A stretch of DNA of 64,000 nucleotides from Rossellomorea aquimaris TF-12 (lineage in GTDB: Bacteria > Bacillota > Bacilli > Bacillales > Bacillaceae_B). The notes beneath the pieces are model-generated. The model saw nothing but the letters and a program-made list of their open reading frames with translations. It was not told where the DNA came from and searched no databases. The position numbers and the translations under genes were made by a program. The stretch lies in contig NZ_LQXM01000028.1 in the NCBI RefSeq assembly GCF_001648555.1, forward strand, positions 310,001-374,000. Direction: 5' to 3'. How positions within the stretch are numbered: position 1 is the first letter of the stretch; the number at the start of each line of letters is the position of its first letter. Below are positions 8,063-17,634 of the stretch, one piece after another.

Positions 8063-10573
8063 TTATCCGATTTGACCGTGACAGTGTTTGTATTTTTTCC
8101 CGCTGCCGCATGGACAAGGATCGTTTCGTCCAACGTCCTCTTGTTTGCGGACTGGTTTTTTCTTGGCTTTGCCGCCTTCTTCTTTCGGGTTAACTGCTTG
8201 ACCCTTTGCTACTTCTTGGCGTTCTAAGTTGTTTCTGATTTCAGCCTTCATTACGTATTTTGCGACATCTTCTTCGATGGCTAAAATCATGTTTTCAAAC
8301 ATGCCAAAGCCTTCATGCTGGTACTCACGCAGTGGGTCCGTTTGACCGTATGCACGTAAATGAATACCTTGACGTAATTGATCCATGGCATCGATGTGAT
8401 CAATCCATTTTGTATCGACAGCTCGAAGGAGAATAACTTTTTCAAATTCACGCATTTGATCAGCTGTTAACTCTTCTTCTTTTTCATCGTATCGATGCTT
8501 CACGTCTTCAAAGATGAGCTCCATGATTTCGTCTGCTTCTTTTCCACGAAGATCATCAACGGTAATGTCTCCTTCAGGTAGTAGATTCGCATTTACGTAA
8601 TCAACAAGTCCTTGAAGATTCCACTTTTCCATCTCGTCTTCAGACGTGTGAGCAGCTACTTGACGTTCAAGAACGGATTTGATCATTCCTTCAACAATTT
8701 CACGAAGGTCTTCTGATTCGATAACATCATTACGCTGCGTGTAAATGATTTCACGTTGTTGACGCAGAACATCATCATATTGAAGGAGTTGTTTACGAGC
8801 ATCAAAGTTGTTACCCTCTACTCGTTTTTGAGCAGATTCAACGGCACGACTGACCATTTTACTTTGAATTGGTTGAGAGTCATCCATTCCTAGACGCTCC
8901 ATCATGCTCTTCATATTGTCAGACCCGAAACGACGCATTAATTCATCTTCCATAGACAGGTAGAATTGCGTTACTCCTGGGTCTCCTTGACGACCAGAAC
9001 GTCCACGAAGCTGGTTATCAATACGGCGAGATTCGTGACGCTCAGTACCAATGACAGCTAGACCTCCAAGTTCAATGACACCTTCGCCAAGCTTGATATC
9101 GGTACCACGACCAGCCATATTTGTTGCGATTGTAACAGAACCCGGTTGTCCCGCTTCTAAAATAATTTCCGCTTCACGACCATGGTTTTTCGCATTTAAT
9201 ACATTATGTCGCACGCCTTTTTTTGTTAAAAGCTTTGAAATAAGTTCAGATGTTTCAACGGCAACTGTCCCTACTAGCACAGGCTGTCCCTTTTGATTAC
9301 GTTCTTTAATATCTTCTACAACCGCTAAAAATTTACCTTCAACAGAAGCATAAATTAAATCGGCACGATCATCACGGACAATTGGCTTATTTGTCGGGAT
9401 AACAATAACGCTCATATTGTAGATATTACGGAATTCTTCTTCCTCTGTTTTCGCTGTACCCGTCATACCAGACAGCTTTTCGTACATACGGAAGTAGTTT
9501 TGGAACGTAATAGTCGCCATTGTCATGCTTTCGTTTTGGATCTCCAATCCTTCTTTTGCCTCAATGGATTGGTGAAGACCGTCACTATAACGACGCCCCT
9601 TCATTAAACGACCCGTAAAGGAGTCAACGATGACAATTTCGCCTTCCTGTACAACGTAATCAAAGTCACGATGCATACTCACGTGAGCTTTAAGAGCCTG
9701 GTTAATATGATGGTTAAGCGTTACATGAGAGATATCAAACAGATTCTCAATGTGGAAAGCTCTTTCCACTTTACTGATTCCATCCTCTGTTAATTGCACG
9801 CCCTTTGTTTTTTCATCATATGTGTAGTCTTCCTCTTTTTTCAGAGTACGAACGACTGCATTTGCTTGGATATAAAGTTGCGGTGTACGCTGTGCATTCC
9901 CGGAAATAATCAATGGTGTACGAGCTTCATCAATTAAAATCGAGTCAACCTCATCAATAACAGCGAAGTGAAGAGGGCGCTGCACCATTTGGTCTTTGTA
10001 AAGCACCATATTGTCACGTAGGTAGTCGAATCCAAATTCGTTGTTCGTACCATATGTTATGTCTGCCTTATAAGCTTCCCGTTTTTCTTCTTTAGACATT
10101 GAATTAAGGTTCAAGCCAACCGTTAACCCAAGAAAATTGTAGAGTTGACCCATTTCCTCAGCATCACGACTAGCAAGGTATTCGTTGACAGTGACAACGT
10201 GAACACCTTTTCCTGTGATAGCATTCAAATAAACAGGCATAGTAGCCGTTAACGTTTTACCTTCACCGGTTTTCATCTCAGAAATGTTCCCGCCATGAAG
10301 GGAGGCACCACCCATAAGCTGAACGCGGTATGGATATAAACCCAGTACACGACGAGCCGCTTCTCTTACGACAGCGAACGCTTCAACAAGCATATCTTCA
10401 AGGTCTTCTCCTTTTTGATAGCGCTCCTTGAATCGTTCCGTTCTTTCACGGATCTGATCATCCGTTAAACGCTCCATATCCGGGGCTAATTCTTCTATTT
10501 GATCAGCTAGCTTCTCTAGCTTTTTTAATTCTCTTTTATTTGCATCAAACACTTTGTTTAATATCCCAAGCAT
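8063..10573 (-). CDS. secA: preprotein translocase ATPase SecA
   Basis: An 836-residue motor that drives export through SecYEG. It has Walker A GEGKT near residue 104, the [13 protein letters not shown] helicase motif II region, [10 protein letters not shown] (motif VI), the preprotein cross-linking and scaffold regions, and a C-terminal zinc SEC-C motif ([14 protein letters not shown]) that binds SecB or ribosomes. Length is typical. RBS aaaggag before ATG 10573. Followed by REP-A repeats and prfB, as in B. subtilis apart from the repeats. Confidence 0.98.
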   Translation of the reverse strand: MLGILNKVFDANKRELKKLEKLADQIEELAPDMERLTDDQIRERTERFKERYQKGEDLEDMLVEAFAVVREAARRVLGLYPYRVQLMGGASLHGGNISEMKTGEGKTLTATMPVYLNAITGKGVHVVTVNEYLASRDAEEMGQLYNFLGLTVGLNLNSMSKEEKREAYKADITYGTNNEFGFDYLRDNMVLYKDQMVQRPLHFAVIDEVDSILIDEARTPLIISGNAQRTPQLYIQANAVVRTLKKEEDYTYDEKTKGVQLTEDGISKVERAFHIENLFDISHVTLNHHINQALKAHVSMHRDFDYVVQEGEIVIVDSFTGRLMKGRRYSDGLHQSIEAKEGLEIQNESMTMATITFQNYFRMYEKLSGMTGTAKTEEEEFRNIYNMSVIVIPTNKPIVRDDRADLIYASVEGKFLAVVEDIKERNQKGQPVLVGTVAVETSELISKLLTKKGVRHNVLNAKNHGREAEIILEAGQPGSVTIATNMAGRGTDIKLGEGVIELGGLAVIGTERHESRRIDNQLRGRSGRQGDPGVTQFYLSMEDELMRRFGSDNMKSMMERLGMDDSQPIQSKMVSRAVESAQKRVEGNNFDARKQLLQYDDVLRQQREIIYTQRNDVIESEDLREIVEGMIKSVLERQVAAHTSEDEMEKWNLQGLVDYVNANLLPEGDITVDDLRGKEADEIMELIFEDVKHRYDEKEEELTADQMREFEKVILLRAVDTKWIDHIDAMDQLRQGIHLRAYGQTDPLREYQHEGFGMFENMILAIEEDVAKYVMKAEIRNNLERQEVAKGQAVNPKEEGGKAKKKPVRKQEDVGRNDPCPCGSGKKYKHCHGQIG

Positions 10574-10812
10574 GTATAAACGCTCCTTTTATCCTTGTAT
10601 ATGTGAGAGTCAAAATCATTTCACTAGTATAACGATAGAAAATGAAAAATAGATGAGAAAAAATGAAAGTCCTTTAAAAATAGACGAAAAATTCTCCTTT
10701 TCGCCACTAATCCACTATTAAAAATTCGCTAAAAGCTTCCAATATCCTCCCACAAAAACACGATATATTCCCTATCCATATTACCACTATACAGTATGGG
10801 TTACAACTTATT

Positions 10813-11033
10813 GAGGGACGGACCTCCGAATTGGAGGAGAGTCTGGAAACGGAAGTGGTAGTTGGATTTCAGGTGTGAGGTAGATGAGGTTACTTTGAGG
10901 AGGTCCGACCCTCAGCAGTTACTATTGTTCCAGGGACGGACCTCCGAATTTCTTTACATCATCCAAAATTGAGTTATAGTCCCAATCCTCGTCCAGATAT
11001 CATCCAGAATAAATTCATAGAGGTCCGTCCCTA
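10813..11033. repeat. REP-B cluster (four copies, alternating orientation)
   Basis: gagggacggacctc at 10813-10826, the reverse form (one mismatch, gaggtccgaccctc) at 10900-10913, agggacggacctc at 10932-10944, and gaggtccgtcccta at 11020-11033. Copies 1 and 3 share the extension ccgaatt. Two nested inverted pairs are possible. The last copy abuts the T-tract of the adjacent terminator. Confidence 0.85.
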
Positions 11034-11063
11034 TAAAAAAAGCCGCCCTAAAGGCGACTTTTC
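11034..11063 (-). terminator. terminator of the SEC-C protein gene
   Basis: On the minus strand gtcgcc-ttta-gggcggc then seven T, 10 bp after the stop; followed at once by a REP-B copy. Confidence 0.85.
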
Positions 11064-11072
11064 AATTAATAT

Positions 11073-12176
11073 TTATTTTGCTTTCAGCAATTCGTACACA
11101 GTGTCCTGGTAGCTTTCCCAGATTTGTTTGCTGCGTCTTGAGATGCTGTTAGCTGAGACATCGAAGTATTCTGCCAGTTCTTTTTGAACGTGACGAATAC
11201 TGATTTCGTCGATGTTTTTGGCCATATCCACAAGTGCACCTGAGTAGATTTTCGGGTTGCGAATGGTCGGGCGTTCTGTGTAGAAGTATTTTTCTAATAC
11301 CGCTATAAGCAGCTCGCTTTCTGCCTTGTTTTCCCGTTTTTCGTCTAAAAAGCGCTTTAGCTCTGTGATGGCTTCAACGTATTCAGGTGTTTTCCATATT
11401 TCAACACCTTCTATGCTTGAAGATTCTTCTTCAACTTCCGCTACATCACTAGATGCTGCCGAAGCTTTGCCCGCTTTCTTCTTCTCCGCACCATATAGTA
11501 CAAAGCCTACATCAGCAAGCTCTAAATATTGTGCAGACAAGTAATCTTGTAAGCTGTCAAACTCACCTTGTTCAAAACGAATTTCCACTAATTCCATCGC
11601 TGCTTTTTCAATGGCAGGATAAATGAAATATTGAGCAAATGGCAGATACTTTTCGCCGTTTGGTAATAGAAGACCTAAGAAGAAGCTGCTGTTCTCAAGC
11701 TTTCCGAATTTCTCTGTTACCACCAACGTATCTCCTGACATCACTTCTTGTACATGAAGAGTATCTTCGTTGATTTTTTCAACAGTTCCGGCAGTAACCC
11801 GAACCTGTTTCCACGACTCTAACACTTCACGGGTCTGAGGACGCGTGACTGTGCTTAATTGCTTATCTACAAAGCGGTCAATCAGACGTACCCCTTCTGC
11901 ATCCTGTTGTGTTGCACCGTACCAGCTCACAAAAGCCATTTCATAAATATCAGGGTCCGCTTTCATCAATTCCATTTTCGACAAATAATAATGATATGAC
12001 TCTTCAATTTCAGGTGATTGAGTTGTTGCAATAAAATCATAGAGTTGAGCCTGCAAAACATCCAGCTCTTGATTGATTAAAGCATCTATATTTACAACGT
12101 TTTCTTTTTCACAGCATTTTTTGTATTTCTTTCCACTGCCACATGGGCATGGTTCATTTCTTCCGACTGTACTCAT
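11073..12176 (-). CDS. SEC-C motif protein of unknown function
   Basis: A 367-residue protein that opens with a zinc-binding SEC-C motif ([19 protein letters not shown]), nearly identical to the tail of SecA encoded just downstream. The middle is acidic and helical; the last 50 residues (ELAEYFDVSANSISRRSKQI) look like a helix-turn-helix. The start is ATG 12176, 11 bp from ggaggt, rather than the longer frame from 12233. SEC-C motifs recruit SecB or ribosomes, so a role near translation or export is possible, but the C-terminal helices could equally bind DNA or RNA. It has its own terminator and is not part of the B. subtilis layout here. Confidence 0.85.
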   Translation of the reverse strand: MSTVGRNEPCPCGSGKKYKKCCEKENVVNIDALINQELDVLQAQLYDFIATTQSPEIEESYHYYLSKMELMKADPDIYEMAFVSWYGATQQDAEGVRLIDRFVDKQLSTVTRPQTREVLESWKQVRVTAGTVEKINEDTLHVQEVMSGDTLVVTEKFGKLENSSFFLGLLLPNGEKYLPFAQYFIYPAIEKAAMELVEIRFEQGEFDSLQDYLSAQYLELADVGFVLYGAEKKKAGKASAASSDVAEVEEESSSIEGVEIWKTPEYVEAITELKRFLDEKRENKAESELLIAVLEKYFYTERPTIRNPKIYSGALVDMAKNIDEISIRHVQKELAEYFDVSANSISRRSKQIWESYQDTVYELLKAK

Positions 12177-12263
12177 GTTTGTATTTACCTCCAAATTCTC
12201 GAGTCCCGTACACAAACATTCATTATATAACATATGAGCCTTTCATTAAACTGTTTTAAGACA

Positions 12264-12302
12264 AGAAAAAAGAACCAATCCTTAACAATTGGTTCTTCCT
12301 AT
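12264..12302 (-). terminator. terminator after the DUF1028 gene
   Basis: Stem gaagaaccaat / gattggttctt with T-run on the minus strand, just past the stop at 12316. Confidence 0.9.
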
Positions 12303-12315
12303 CTAAAAACGATCT

Positions 12316-13152
12316 CTATTTGCCTTGTTTTTTCATATAATCCAATACATCTAGATCGATATAATTCTCGTCCTGTTCCCGCATCTCAAAGTTTTCTGTA
12401 TGAAGGTAATCCTTTAAACACTGGTGCAGGGACTGCTTTTCACCCACATAGCCAAGACGAGTAAGTTCACGTTCCACATCATCACGAATTTCACCTTCCA
12501 TTAACACCACTCTGCCTGCATCTGACTCTTTAAAGTAGAGCTGGTGCAGAAGATATATTCGCTTTAATTCTTTAATCGGAGAGGCATGATCATCCACACG
12601 AAGATCGATATACCGATCATTAAATCCACCATAACCTCCGTTTTCTTTTACAACTAAAAGGGCTGCAGACTGCATTCCCCTGGAGTCTCCTCCTGCATCT
12701 TGACCAGCATCTAATGCATGTAGAAGTCGTTCGGCAAGAGTACCTGTCGTAATTTCAAAGGTGTCCGCCATAGCTTTCACCGTGTCCTCATCCACTAAAA
12801 TGTTTCCTTGAGCAGCAAAATTATTCCCAGTCACTCCACCTGCCCAATCGTAACAGCCTTCTCCAGTAAACGTGGCTGAATTCCCACAACGATCAATCAT
12901 TCCAACTTGTCTTAAAGGTCGTTCAGGGTCATCTTTTGTGATGATTTCCAACGCTTCCTCAGCTGTTTTCCCTTCCTCCATTAACTGCAAGGCATGTGGA
13001 CCATAGGACGTATTCGCATAAGACTGAGTCGCCACTGCTCCTACTCCTGCTTTGGCAAAAGGTACAACAGAACCAACACCTAGAAACTTCGACTGAACTG
13101 CAATTCCCCACTCTTTTTCTTCCGGGTCATATCCGACAATGGAATATGTCAT
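12316..13152 (-). CDS. DUF1028 (Ntn-hydrolase-like) protein
   Basis: A 278-residue protein with the DUF1028 hallmarks: TYSIVGYDPEEKEWGIAVQSKF at the N-terminus, VGAVATQSYAN and the conserved QGNILV and AGQDAGGDSRGMQSAALLV blocks. The family has an Ntn-hydrolase-type fold and an unproven hydrolytic function. It starts 15 bp after the M29 aminopeptidase stop (RBS aaaggagg), so the two are one operon; a joint role in peptide or amide breakdown is inferred. Confidence 0.88.
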   Translation of the reverse strand: MTYSIVGYDPEEKEWGIAVQSKFLGVGSVVPFAKAGVGAVATQSYANTSYGPHALQLMEEGKTAEEALEIITKDDPERPLRQVGMIDRCGNSATFTGEGCYDWAGGVTGNNFAAQGNILVDEDTVKAMADTFEITTGTLAERLLHALDAGQDAGGDSRGMQSAALLVVKENGGYGGFNDRYIDLRVDDHASPIKELKRIYLLHQLYFKESDAGRVVLMEGEIRDDVERELTRLGYVGEKQSLHQCLKDYLHTENFEMREQDENYIDLDVLDYMKKQGK

Positions 13153-13167
13153 GAAGTCGTCCTCCTT

Positions 13168-14277
13168 TTAAAGTAGAGCGTCAGGATTTAATCCCTTCAG
13201 CTCTTCTATTACAAATAACCCATCCTTACGAATTAAAACATCATCGAAGTAAATTTCTCCTCCACCATAGTCAGGGCGTTGGATACAAACCATGTCCCAA
13301 TGCACACTGGAACGATTGCCATTATCCGCATTTTCATAAGCTTGCCCAGGTGTGAAATGGAAGCTTCCACTAATTTTTTCATCAAAAAGAATATCCAGCA
13401 TCGGCTCTTTGATTTTCGGATTCACGCCAAGAGCAAATTCACCAATGAAACGAGCACCCTCATCTGTATCCAGTATTTTATTTAAATCATCTGTTTTATC
13501 AGATGTGGCTTTAACGATCTTTCCGTTTTCAAAAGTAAGGCTAATGTTGTTAAAAGCAATTCCACGATACAACGTCGGCGTATTGTATGTAATCGTTCCA
13601 TTTACACTATCCTTGACTGGAGCCGTAAACACTTCCCCGTCGGGTATGTTCCGTTCTCCAAAACACATGACAGAGGGGATATCCTTAATGGAAAAAGTAA
13701 GGTCCGTCCCTTCACCCGTAATGCGAACCTTATCCGTTCGGTCCATGAGTTCTTTAAGGGGTTTTTGAGCTTCTTCCATTTGTTTGTAGTCGACTGTGCA
13801 AACTTCAAGAAGATAATCGAAAAAACGATCCGTACTCATCTTCGCCTTTTGAGCAAGAGCAGGGTTTGGATAGTTGAGCAAAACCCATTTTTTGTTTTGC
13901 ACAAGATAGTCATTAGATTCTTTAATATGCTTTGAAAGCATTTGCCACTGCTCTGATGGTACTTCCCCAAACTCTGCATCATTTGCTTCACTTACCACCC
14001 TAATAATCGCATCAAGGTCTTGATAACGCTCCATATTCCACTTGTTTTGAAGAATCATTTGTTCTGGGTTTGCATTTGTTGCCATCATTCGTGTCAGCTC
14101 TTGATCGTCAATTTCAAAATACGGAATTGCTCCTATCTCATAGGCTTTTTGAACAAGCTCCTTCATGAGGGGCTTCGTTACGTAATCCCCTGCAATCATT
14201 ACCTTTTCGTTTTCTTTTATTTTAATAGAATGAGTTAAAAGCACTTCTGCGAGCTTCTCTAAACGTGGATCCTTCAT
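13168..14277 (-). CDS. M29-family metallo-aminopeptidase (AmpS-like)
   Basis: A 369-residue cytosolic aminopeptidase of the M29 (thermophilic aminopeptidase) family. The metal-binding region is recognisable in the C-terminal half: GEGTDLTF, NIPDGEVFTAPV (Glu ligand), EFALGVNP (Glu), SFHFTPGQAY (His) and SVHWDMV (His, Asp). It removes N-terminal residues from peptides with Co or Mn/Zn. First gene of a two-gene operon with the DUF1028 protein. RBS ggaggaaa before ATG 14277. Confidence 0.93.
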   Translation of the reverse strand: MKDPRLEKLAEVLLTHSIKIKENEKVMIAGDYVTKPLMKELVQKAYEIGAIPYFEIDDQELTRMMATNANPEQMILQNKWNMERYQDLDAIIRVVSEANDAEFGEVPSEQWQMLSKHIKESNDYLVQNKKWVLLNYPNPALAQKAKMSTDRFFDYLLEVCTVDYKQMEEAQKPLKELMDRTDKVRITGEGTDLTFSIKDIPSVMCFGERNIPDGEVFTAPVKDSVNGTITYNTPTLYRGIAFNNISLTFENGKIVKATSDKTDDLNKILDTDEGARFIGEFALGVNPKIKEPMLDILFDEKISGSFHFTPGQAYENADNGNRSSVHWDMVCIQRPDYGGGEIYFDDVLIRKDGLFVIEELKGLNPDALL

Positions 14278-14345
14278 TCGGTTTCCTCCCTTAATAGAAC
14301 TTCTACGTACCTATTTCGACAATAAATGGAAAAAACCCTTCCCTG

Positions 14346-14386
14346 CACAAAAAAATCCTGCAGCCTTTAAGGCTGCAGGATTTCGA
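14346..14386 (-). terminator. terminator of hpf
   Basis: Perfect stem aatcctgcagcctt / aaggctgcaggatt with seven T on the minus strand, 10 bp after the hpf stop. Confidence 0.95.
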
Positions 14387-14395
14387 GTTTATTCA

Positions 14396-14977
14396 TTAGT
14401 TCGTTTCAATTAAACCGTACTTGCCATCACGACGCTTGTACACAATGTTCGTTGCGTTTGTTTCTGCATCTGTGAATATGAAGAATGTATGCCCTAACAT
14501 ATTCATTTGAAGGATTGCTTCCTCACTATCCATTGGCTTCAAATTGAATTGTTTCGTACGGACTACTTCTGCATCGTCCTCTTGATCATCTACATCAACC
14601 GGTGCTGCTCCATTTGGAGAAACATGGCTTAAATCCTCTTGAGCTGCAAAGAACTCTTTTGGACTACCTTTTTCACGCATTTTACGGTTAACTCTTGTTT
14701 TATGCTTACGAATCTGACGCTCCAATTTATCTAATATTAGATCAATGGCCGCATACATATCGATGTTGCGTTCCTCTGCACGTAATACTAAATGCGGCAT
14801 TGGAATAGTCACTTCTACTTTCGTATTTTTATCAGGATACACTTTTAAATTAACATGTACATTTGCATCAGGAGTTTCATTAAAGTAACGGTCTAACTTT
14901 CCAATCTTCTTCTCCACGTGTTCGCGAATCGCTGGAGTTACCTCAATGTTCTCGCCTCGAATGTTGTAGTTCAACAT
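14396..14977 (-). CDS. hpf: long-form ribosome hibernation promoting factor
   Basis: A 193-residue protein (YvyD in B. subtilis). The N-terminal S30AE domain (1-95, [20 protein letters not shown]) occupies the decoding region of the 30S subunit; the C-terminal domain (about 130-190, [22 protein letters not shown]) dimerises to join two 70S into 100S ribosomes. RBS aaaggagg. A SigB-type promoter lies 45 bp upstream, matching its known stress and stationary-phase induction. Confidence 0.96.
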   Translation of the reverse strand: MLNYNIRGENIEVTPAIREHVEKKIGKLDRYFNETPDANVHVNLKVYPDKNTKVEVTIPMPHLVLRAEERNIDMYAAIDLILDKLERQIRKHKTRVNRKMREKGSPKEFFAAQEDLSHVSPNGAAPVDVDDQEDDAEVVRTKQFNLKPMDSEEAILQMNMLGHTFFIFTDAETNATNIVYKRRDGKYGLIETN

Positions 14978-15022
14978 GTAAACTCCTCCTTTTAAAAATA
15001 AAGCTATGTTTATATATTCTCC

Positions 15023-15048
15023 TTTCCCTCAATGATTCCTGCCTAAAC
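15023..15048 (-). promoter_or_regulatory. SigB-type promoter of hpf
   Basis: On the minus strand GTTTAG (15043-15048) and GGGAAA (15023-15028) are 14 bp apart, a close match to the SigB consensus GTTTAA-N13/14-GGGTAT. hpf/yvyD is a known SigB target in B. subtilis. Confidence 0.7.
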
Positions 15049-15303
15049 TTTCAAAATTTTTTGTCAACTTATTGAAACTTTTGTCACGTTATCGTGAAAT
15101 TTGTCGAAAGCGTTGGTAGGTAAGGGATTGGAAAATAGAATGAGTGATTCTTTATTGATTTCATTGGTATGTATTACTAGTTGGAATCACTCTTTCTATT
15201 ATTATTTTCTCATTATATTGGTTGTTTAAACGGTGGAAATTTGGAGATTTGGTGTATAAGTTGGGGCGGATTTGTGAATGGGGGTTGGGGTGGTGTGTGT
15301 GGG

Positions 15304-15392
15304 TGGTGCCTGGTACTTTTCATGAGTTTGGTGCCTGGCACCCTTCCCTTGATTGGTGCCAGGTACTTTTGGATTATATGGTGCCAGGCACC
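15304..15392. repeat. REP-A cluster (four units) downstream of the REP transposase pseudogene
   Basis: Units at 15304 (ggtgcctggtac), 15330 (ggtgcctggcacc), 15355 (ggtgccaggtac) and 15380 (ggtgccaggcacc): two in each orientation, so 1+3 and 2+4 can pair as hairpins. 11 bp from the end of the transposase remnant. Confidence 0.9.
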
Positions 15393-15403
15393 AAGATTAC
15401 ACA

Positions 15404-15957
15404 TCAACTCATATTCCAATCACGAGTATTTAATTTTGTATTTATATAGAACTTATATTTTTCATGAGGGTTTTCACCCATATACTGATGAAGTTTTTGT
15501 GTATCAACAATTCTGTTGGCTCCCATAGTAATAAATGACTTATAGCTACTCCATCTATAATCTTCCGGCAGTTTGGTATAGTTCGACTTCACAGGATTCA
15601 AATGAATATATCCGCTTGTATCAATCATCTGCTTCCAGTTCTTTATTAACTTTGCATAATATCGATCTTGAAAAACGTGACCAATATACTGGTACTTCCT
15701 ATTAAAATATTTTGCATAATTAGTATGAATATAATGAATGATAGAGGGTGGTCGATGGTTTCAATAATGAGGTGAATGTGATTGGGCATGAGGCAATAGG
15801 AATGGAGAATAAATGGGGTATTTGCTTTTGATTTAAGTAACAAGTGTAAATATCGTTGGTAGTCTCTCTGATCTCGAACGAGATTGTTCTTTCTGTTTCC
15901 TCTAGCGGTAACATGGTACATCGCGCCCGGATACCAGACCCTTGGTTTTCTTGGCAT
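15404..15957 (-). pseudogene. REP-associated tyrosine transposase (RAYT/TnpA-REP), frameshifted
   Basis: The first frame (from ATG 15957, RBS ggagg) reads MPRKPRVWYPGAMYHVTARG and carries the HUH metal motif H60-I-H62 in LMPNHIHLIIE, the signature of Y1 transposases that act on REP palindromes. Near 15735 the frame is lost; from there to 15404 the family sequence continues in another frame (YIHTNYAKYF..., VFQDRYYAKLI, SGYIHLNPVKSNY). The break fits loss of one copy of a ttcatta direct repeat (7 bp). HUH and the candidate tyrosine are thus in different frames, so it should be inactive. REP-A palindromes flank it on both sides. Confidence 0.9.
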
Positions 15958-16036
15958 AAAATCGTCCTCCCTTTATTAAATTATTCAACTGTATAATTCG
16001 ACCTTTATTAATAAAATCCTGCTTAATTACCCTTTT

Positions 16037-16074
16037 GGTGCCAGGCACAAAACAGGTGATTTGTGCCTGGCACC
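16037..16074. repeat. REP-A inverted pair upstream of the transposase pseudogene
   Basis: ggtgccaggcacaaa and tttgtgcctggcacc form a perfect 15-bp stem with a short loop. It lies 80 bp before the transposase start. Confidence 0.92.
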
Positions 16075-16083
16075 GCCCTTCTT

Positions 16084-16842
16084 TTAAACCTCCACATCCC
16101 TCCTACAAAAAAACAACCAAGCGCCTCCACTGAATACAACCAAATACAACAAGATGACCAAGACCGAAAACCCAAACGTCATCCCCTCAAAAGGAGGTGT
16201 ACCAAAAAAGTATTGCTGCAAATCGGTATTCGCCAAAAGCAAATACTTCCCCCACTCCAAACCTCGCTCATTCATCAAGATCAGGAATGTATTGGTTGAA
16301 AAAGTTAAGAAAATAGTTGTCCCGATCGCAAAGGAGCTGTTTCTTGTTAGTACGGACAAAGTAAAAGCCAGAGAACAGATGATTACCATTTCTAAGAATC
16401 GTAAGACGTATGCGCCTGCTACGATGAAAACATTCATATGAAACTGAAAGAAGCTTTTATAAAACCATAGAGTCCCGATTAAAGTAGAAAATAGAAAGTG
16501 AGAAGCTGTTAATATCGTTGCCATTACGATGACAGTTAAGTATTTTGACAGCAGTATCTTCCCTCGATTAATGGGACGAATGAGTAATAGTTTAACCGTT
16601 CCAGATGAAAACTCATCTGACACAATATCTCCAGCGATAATCAAACAAAAGACTTGTATGACGAGGAGGAGGTTAGAGCTGATTCTCATAAACTCCCAGA
16701 AGGAAAATTGGATGCCTTCAAATAGCATATAGACAAAAAAAGAAGCGAGAGAATTGATAAAGACTATGATTCCAATCGAAACCCACATTCGAGGTCTGGA
16801 AAGCTGTTTCAAGAATTCATTGATGATCAAATTTTTCATCAT
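16084..16842 (-). CDS. ABC-2 type permease, orphan
   Basis: A 252-residue protein with six membrane segments and the ABC-2 permease feature DIVSDEFSSGTVKLLLIRP after the second segment. Such permeases work with a separate ATPase, usually the neighbouring gene, but none is present in this window. It ends just beside the REP-A hairpin and begins 5 bp after the MmcQ gene stop, so the two are probably cotranscribed. Substrate unknown; the partner ATPase may have been lost or be elsewhere. Confidence 0.85.
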   Translation of the reverse strand: MMKNLIINEFLKQLSRPRMWVSIGIIVFINSLASFFVYMLFEGIQFSFWEFMRISSNLLLVIQVFCLIIAGDIVSDEFSSGTVKLLLIRPINRGKILLSKYLTVIVMATILTASHFLFSTLIGTLWFYKSFFQFHMNVFIVAGAYVLRFLEMVIICSLAFTLSVLTRNSSFAIGTTIFLTFSTNTFLILMNERGLEWGKYLLLANTDLQQYFFGTPPFEGMTFGFSVLVILLYLVVFSGGAWLFFCRRDVEV

Positions 16843-16847
16843 TTACT

Positions 16848-17183
16848 TCATCCATTCAGAACTTCATTTGCTAATTTTTTTGGAGCTACTCTTACATAAC
16901 CTTCTCGAATCAAGTCTGCAATCTGTTTCCAGTTTACCTCTTCAATCTCCACCACTATCCAGCCGTGCCTACCAATGTAGGGAGCTTTTCTGAACCCTGT
17001 CTGTTCCAGCAAAATGTCTTGAGTTGTGGGGGGTACTTTAATAGATAAAGAGAGTTCCGCTTGTTCTTCTAAAATAACAAAGGGCTTATCCTTCACCCGG
17101 AAGGAAGTGTGACCGAAGCCGTCTACGCGTTCATCAACAGTAGGGAATGCCATGCATACCTCTCTGACTCTATCTACTAACAT
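16848..17183 (-). CDS. MmcQ/YjbR family protein
   Basis: A 111-residue CyaY-like-fold protein of the MmcQ/YjbR group: MAFPTVDERVDGFGHTSFRV at the start and APYIGRHGWIVVEI near the end. Members bind DNA or act in unknown processes. Start fixed at ATG 17183 by gtggaggtaagg upstream; the frame is open further but without RBS. Confidence 0.85.
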   Translation of the reverse strand: MLVDRVREVCMAFPTVDERVDGFGHTSFRVKDKPFVILEEQAELSLSIKVPPTTQDILLEQTGFRKAPYIGRHGWIVVEIEEVNWKQIADLIREGYVRVAPKKLANEVLNG

Positions 17184-17245
17184 AAACCTTACCTCCACCA
17201 TTTTTTTACTATTATAGCATTTGAATACTTTCATTTTCGACCTTA

Positions 17246-17272
17246 CAAAAAAAGCCTCAATTTATTGAGACT
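17246..17272 (-). terminator. terminator of the flaG-fliDST operon
   Basis: Stem agtctcaat / attgaggct and seven T on the minus strand after the fliT stop. Confidence 0.88.
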
Positions 17273-17289
17273 TCATCGTTAAATACTAT

Positions 17290-17634
17290 TTATTTCTTTT
17301 TATCATAAAATACTCCATCGAATTGCATGGATTCATATGGATTATTATATTTTTGAGCAGATGTTTTCTTCTTTGATAATCCATTCATGTCTCGCTTAAC
17401 TTCTGCTCGTATTTGAACTAATTTGGAGTCAATTTCTTTATTCCAGGTCATCATCTGCTTCCCTAGAGCCTGCTCCTCTTCTGAGAAAGGTGGATTAAGT
17501 GAACCAAGTAAACTTTGTCGTTTTTCTAATAGAGCCTCAATTCTTTCAATCTTTGCATCCCGACTTTCATTTCCTTGTTCGATTACTTCTTTTAATTCTT
17601 TCGTGATAGAGTGGCAGCGAAGGATAGAACTCAT
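17290..17634 (-). CDS. fliT: flagellar chaperone FliT-like protein
   Basis: About 114 residues, helical and charged (LKEVIEQGNESRDAKIERIEALLEKR), typical of the FliT position after fliS. It is expected to chaperone FliD. The ATG at 17634 overlaps the fliS TAA by one base (TAATG), giving translational coupling; the frame upstream of it overlaps fliS and is not used. Confidence 0.8.
   Translation of the reverse strand: MSSILRCHSITKELKEVIEQGNESRDAKIERIEALLEKRQSLLGSLNPPFSEEEQALGKQMMTWNKEIDSKLVQIRAEVKRDMNGLSKKKTSAQKYNNPYESMQFDGVFYDKKK

Larger units (their letters stand above)
10574..11072. other. secA upstream region with four REP-B copies
   Basis: About 500 bp. The part near secA is its presumed promoter region (A-rich, nothing certain). 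Positions 10813-11033 carry four REP-B copies in alternating orientation. The terminator of the SEC-C gene is at the right end. Confidence 0.7.

Noticed and set aside
13699..13712. REP-B-like sequence inside the M29 aminopeptidase gene
   Set aside because: It encodes the conserved GEGTDLTF motif; coincidence with the repeat is likely.
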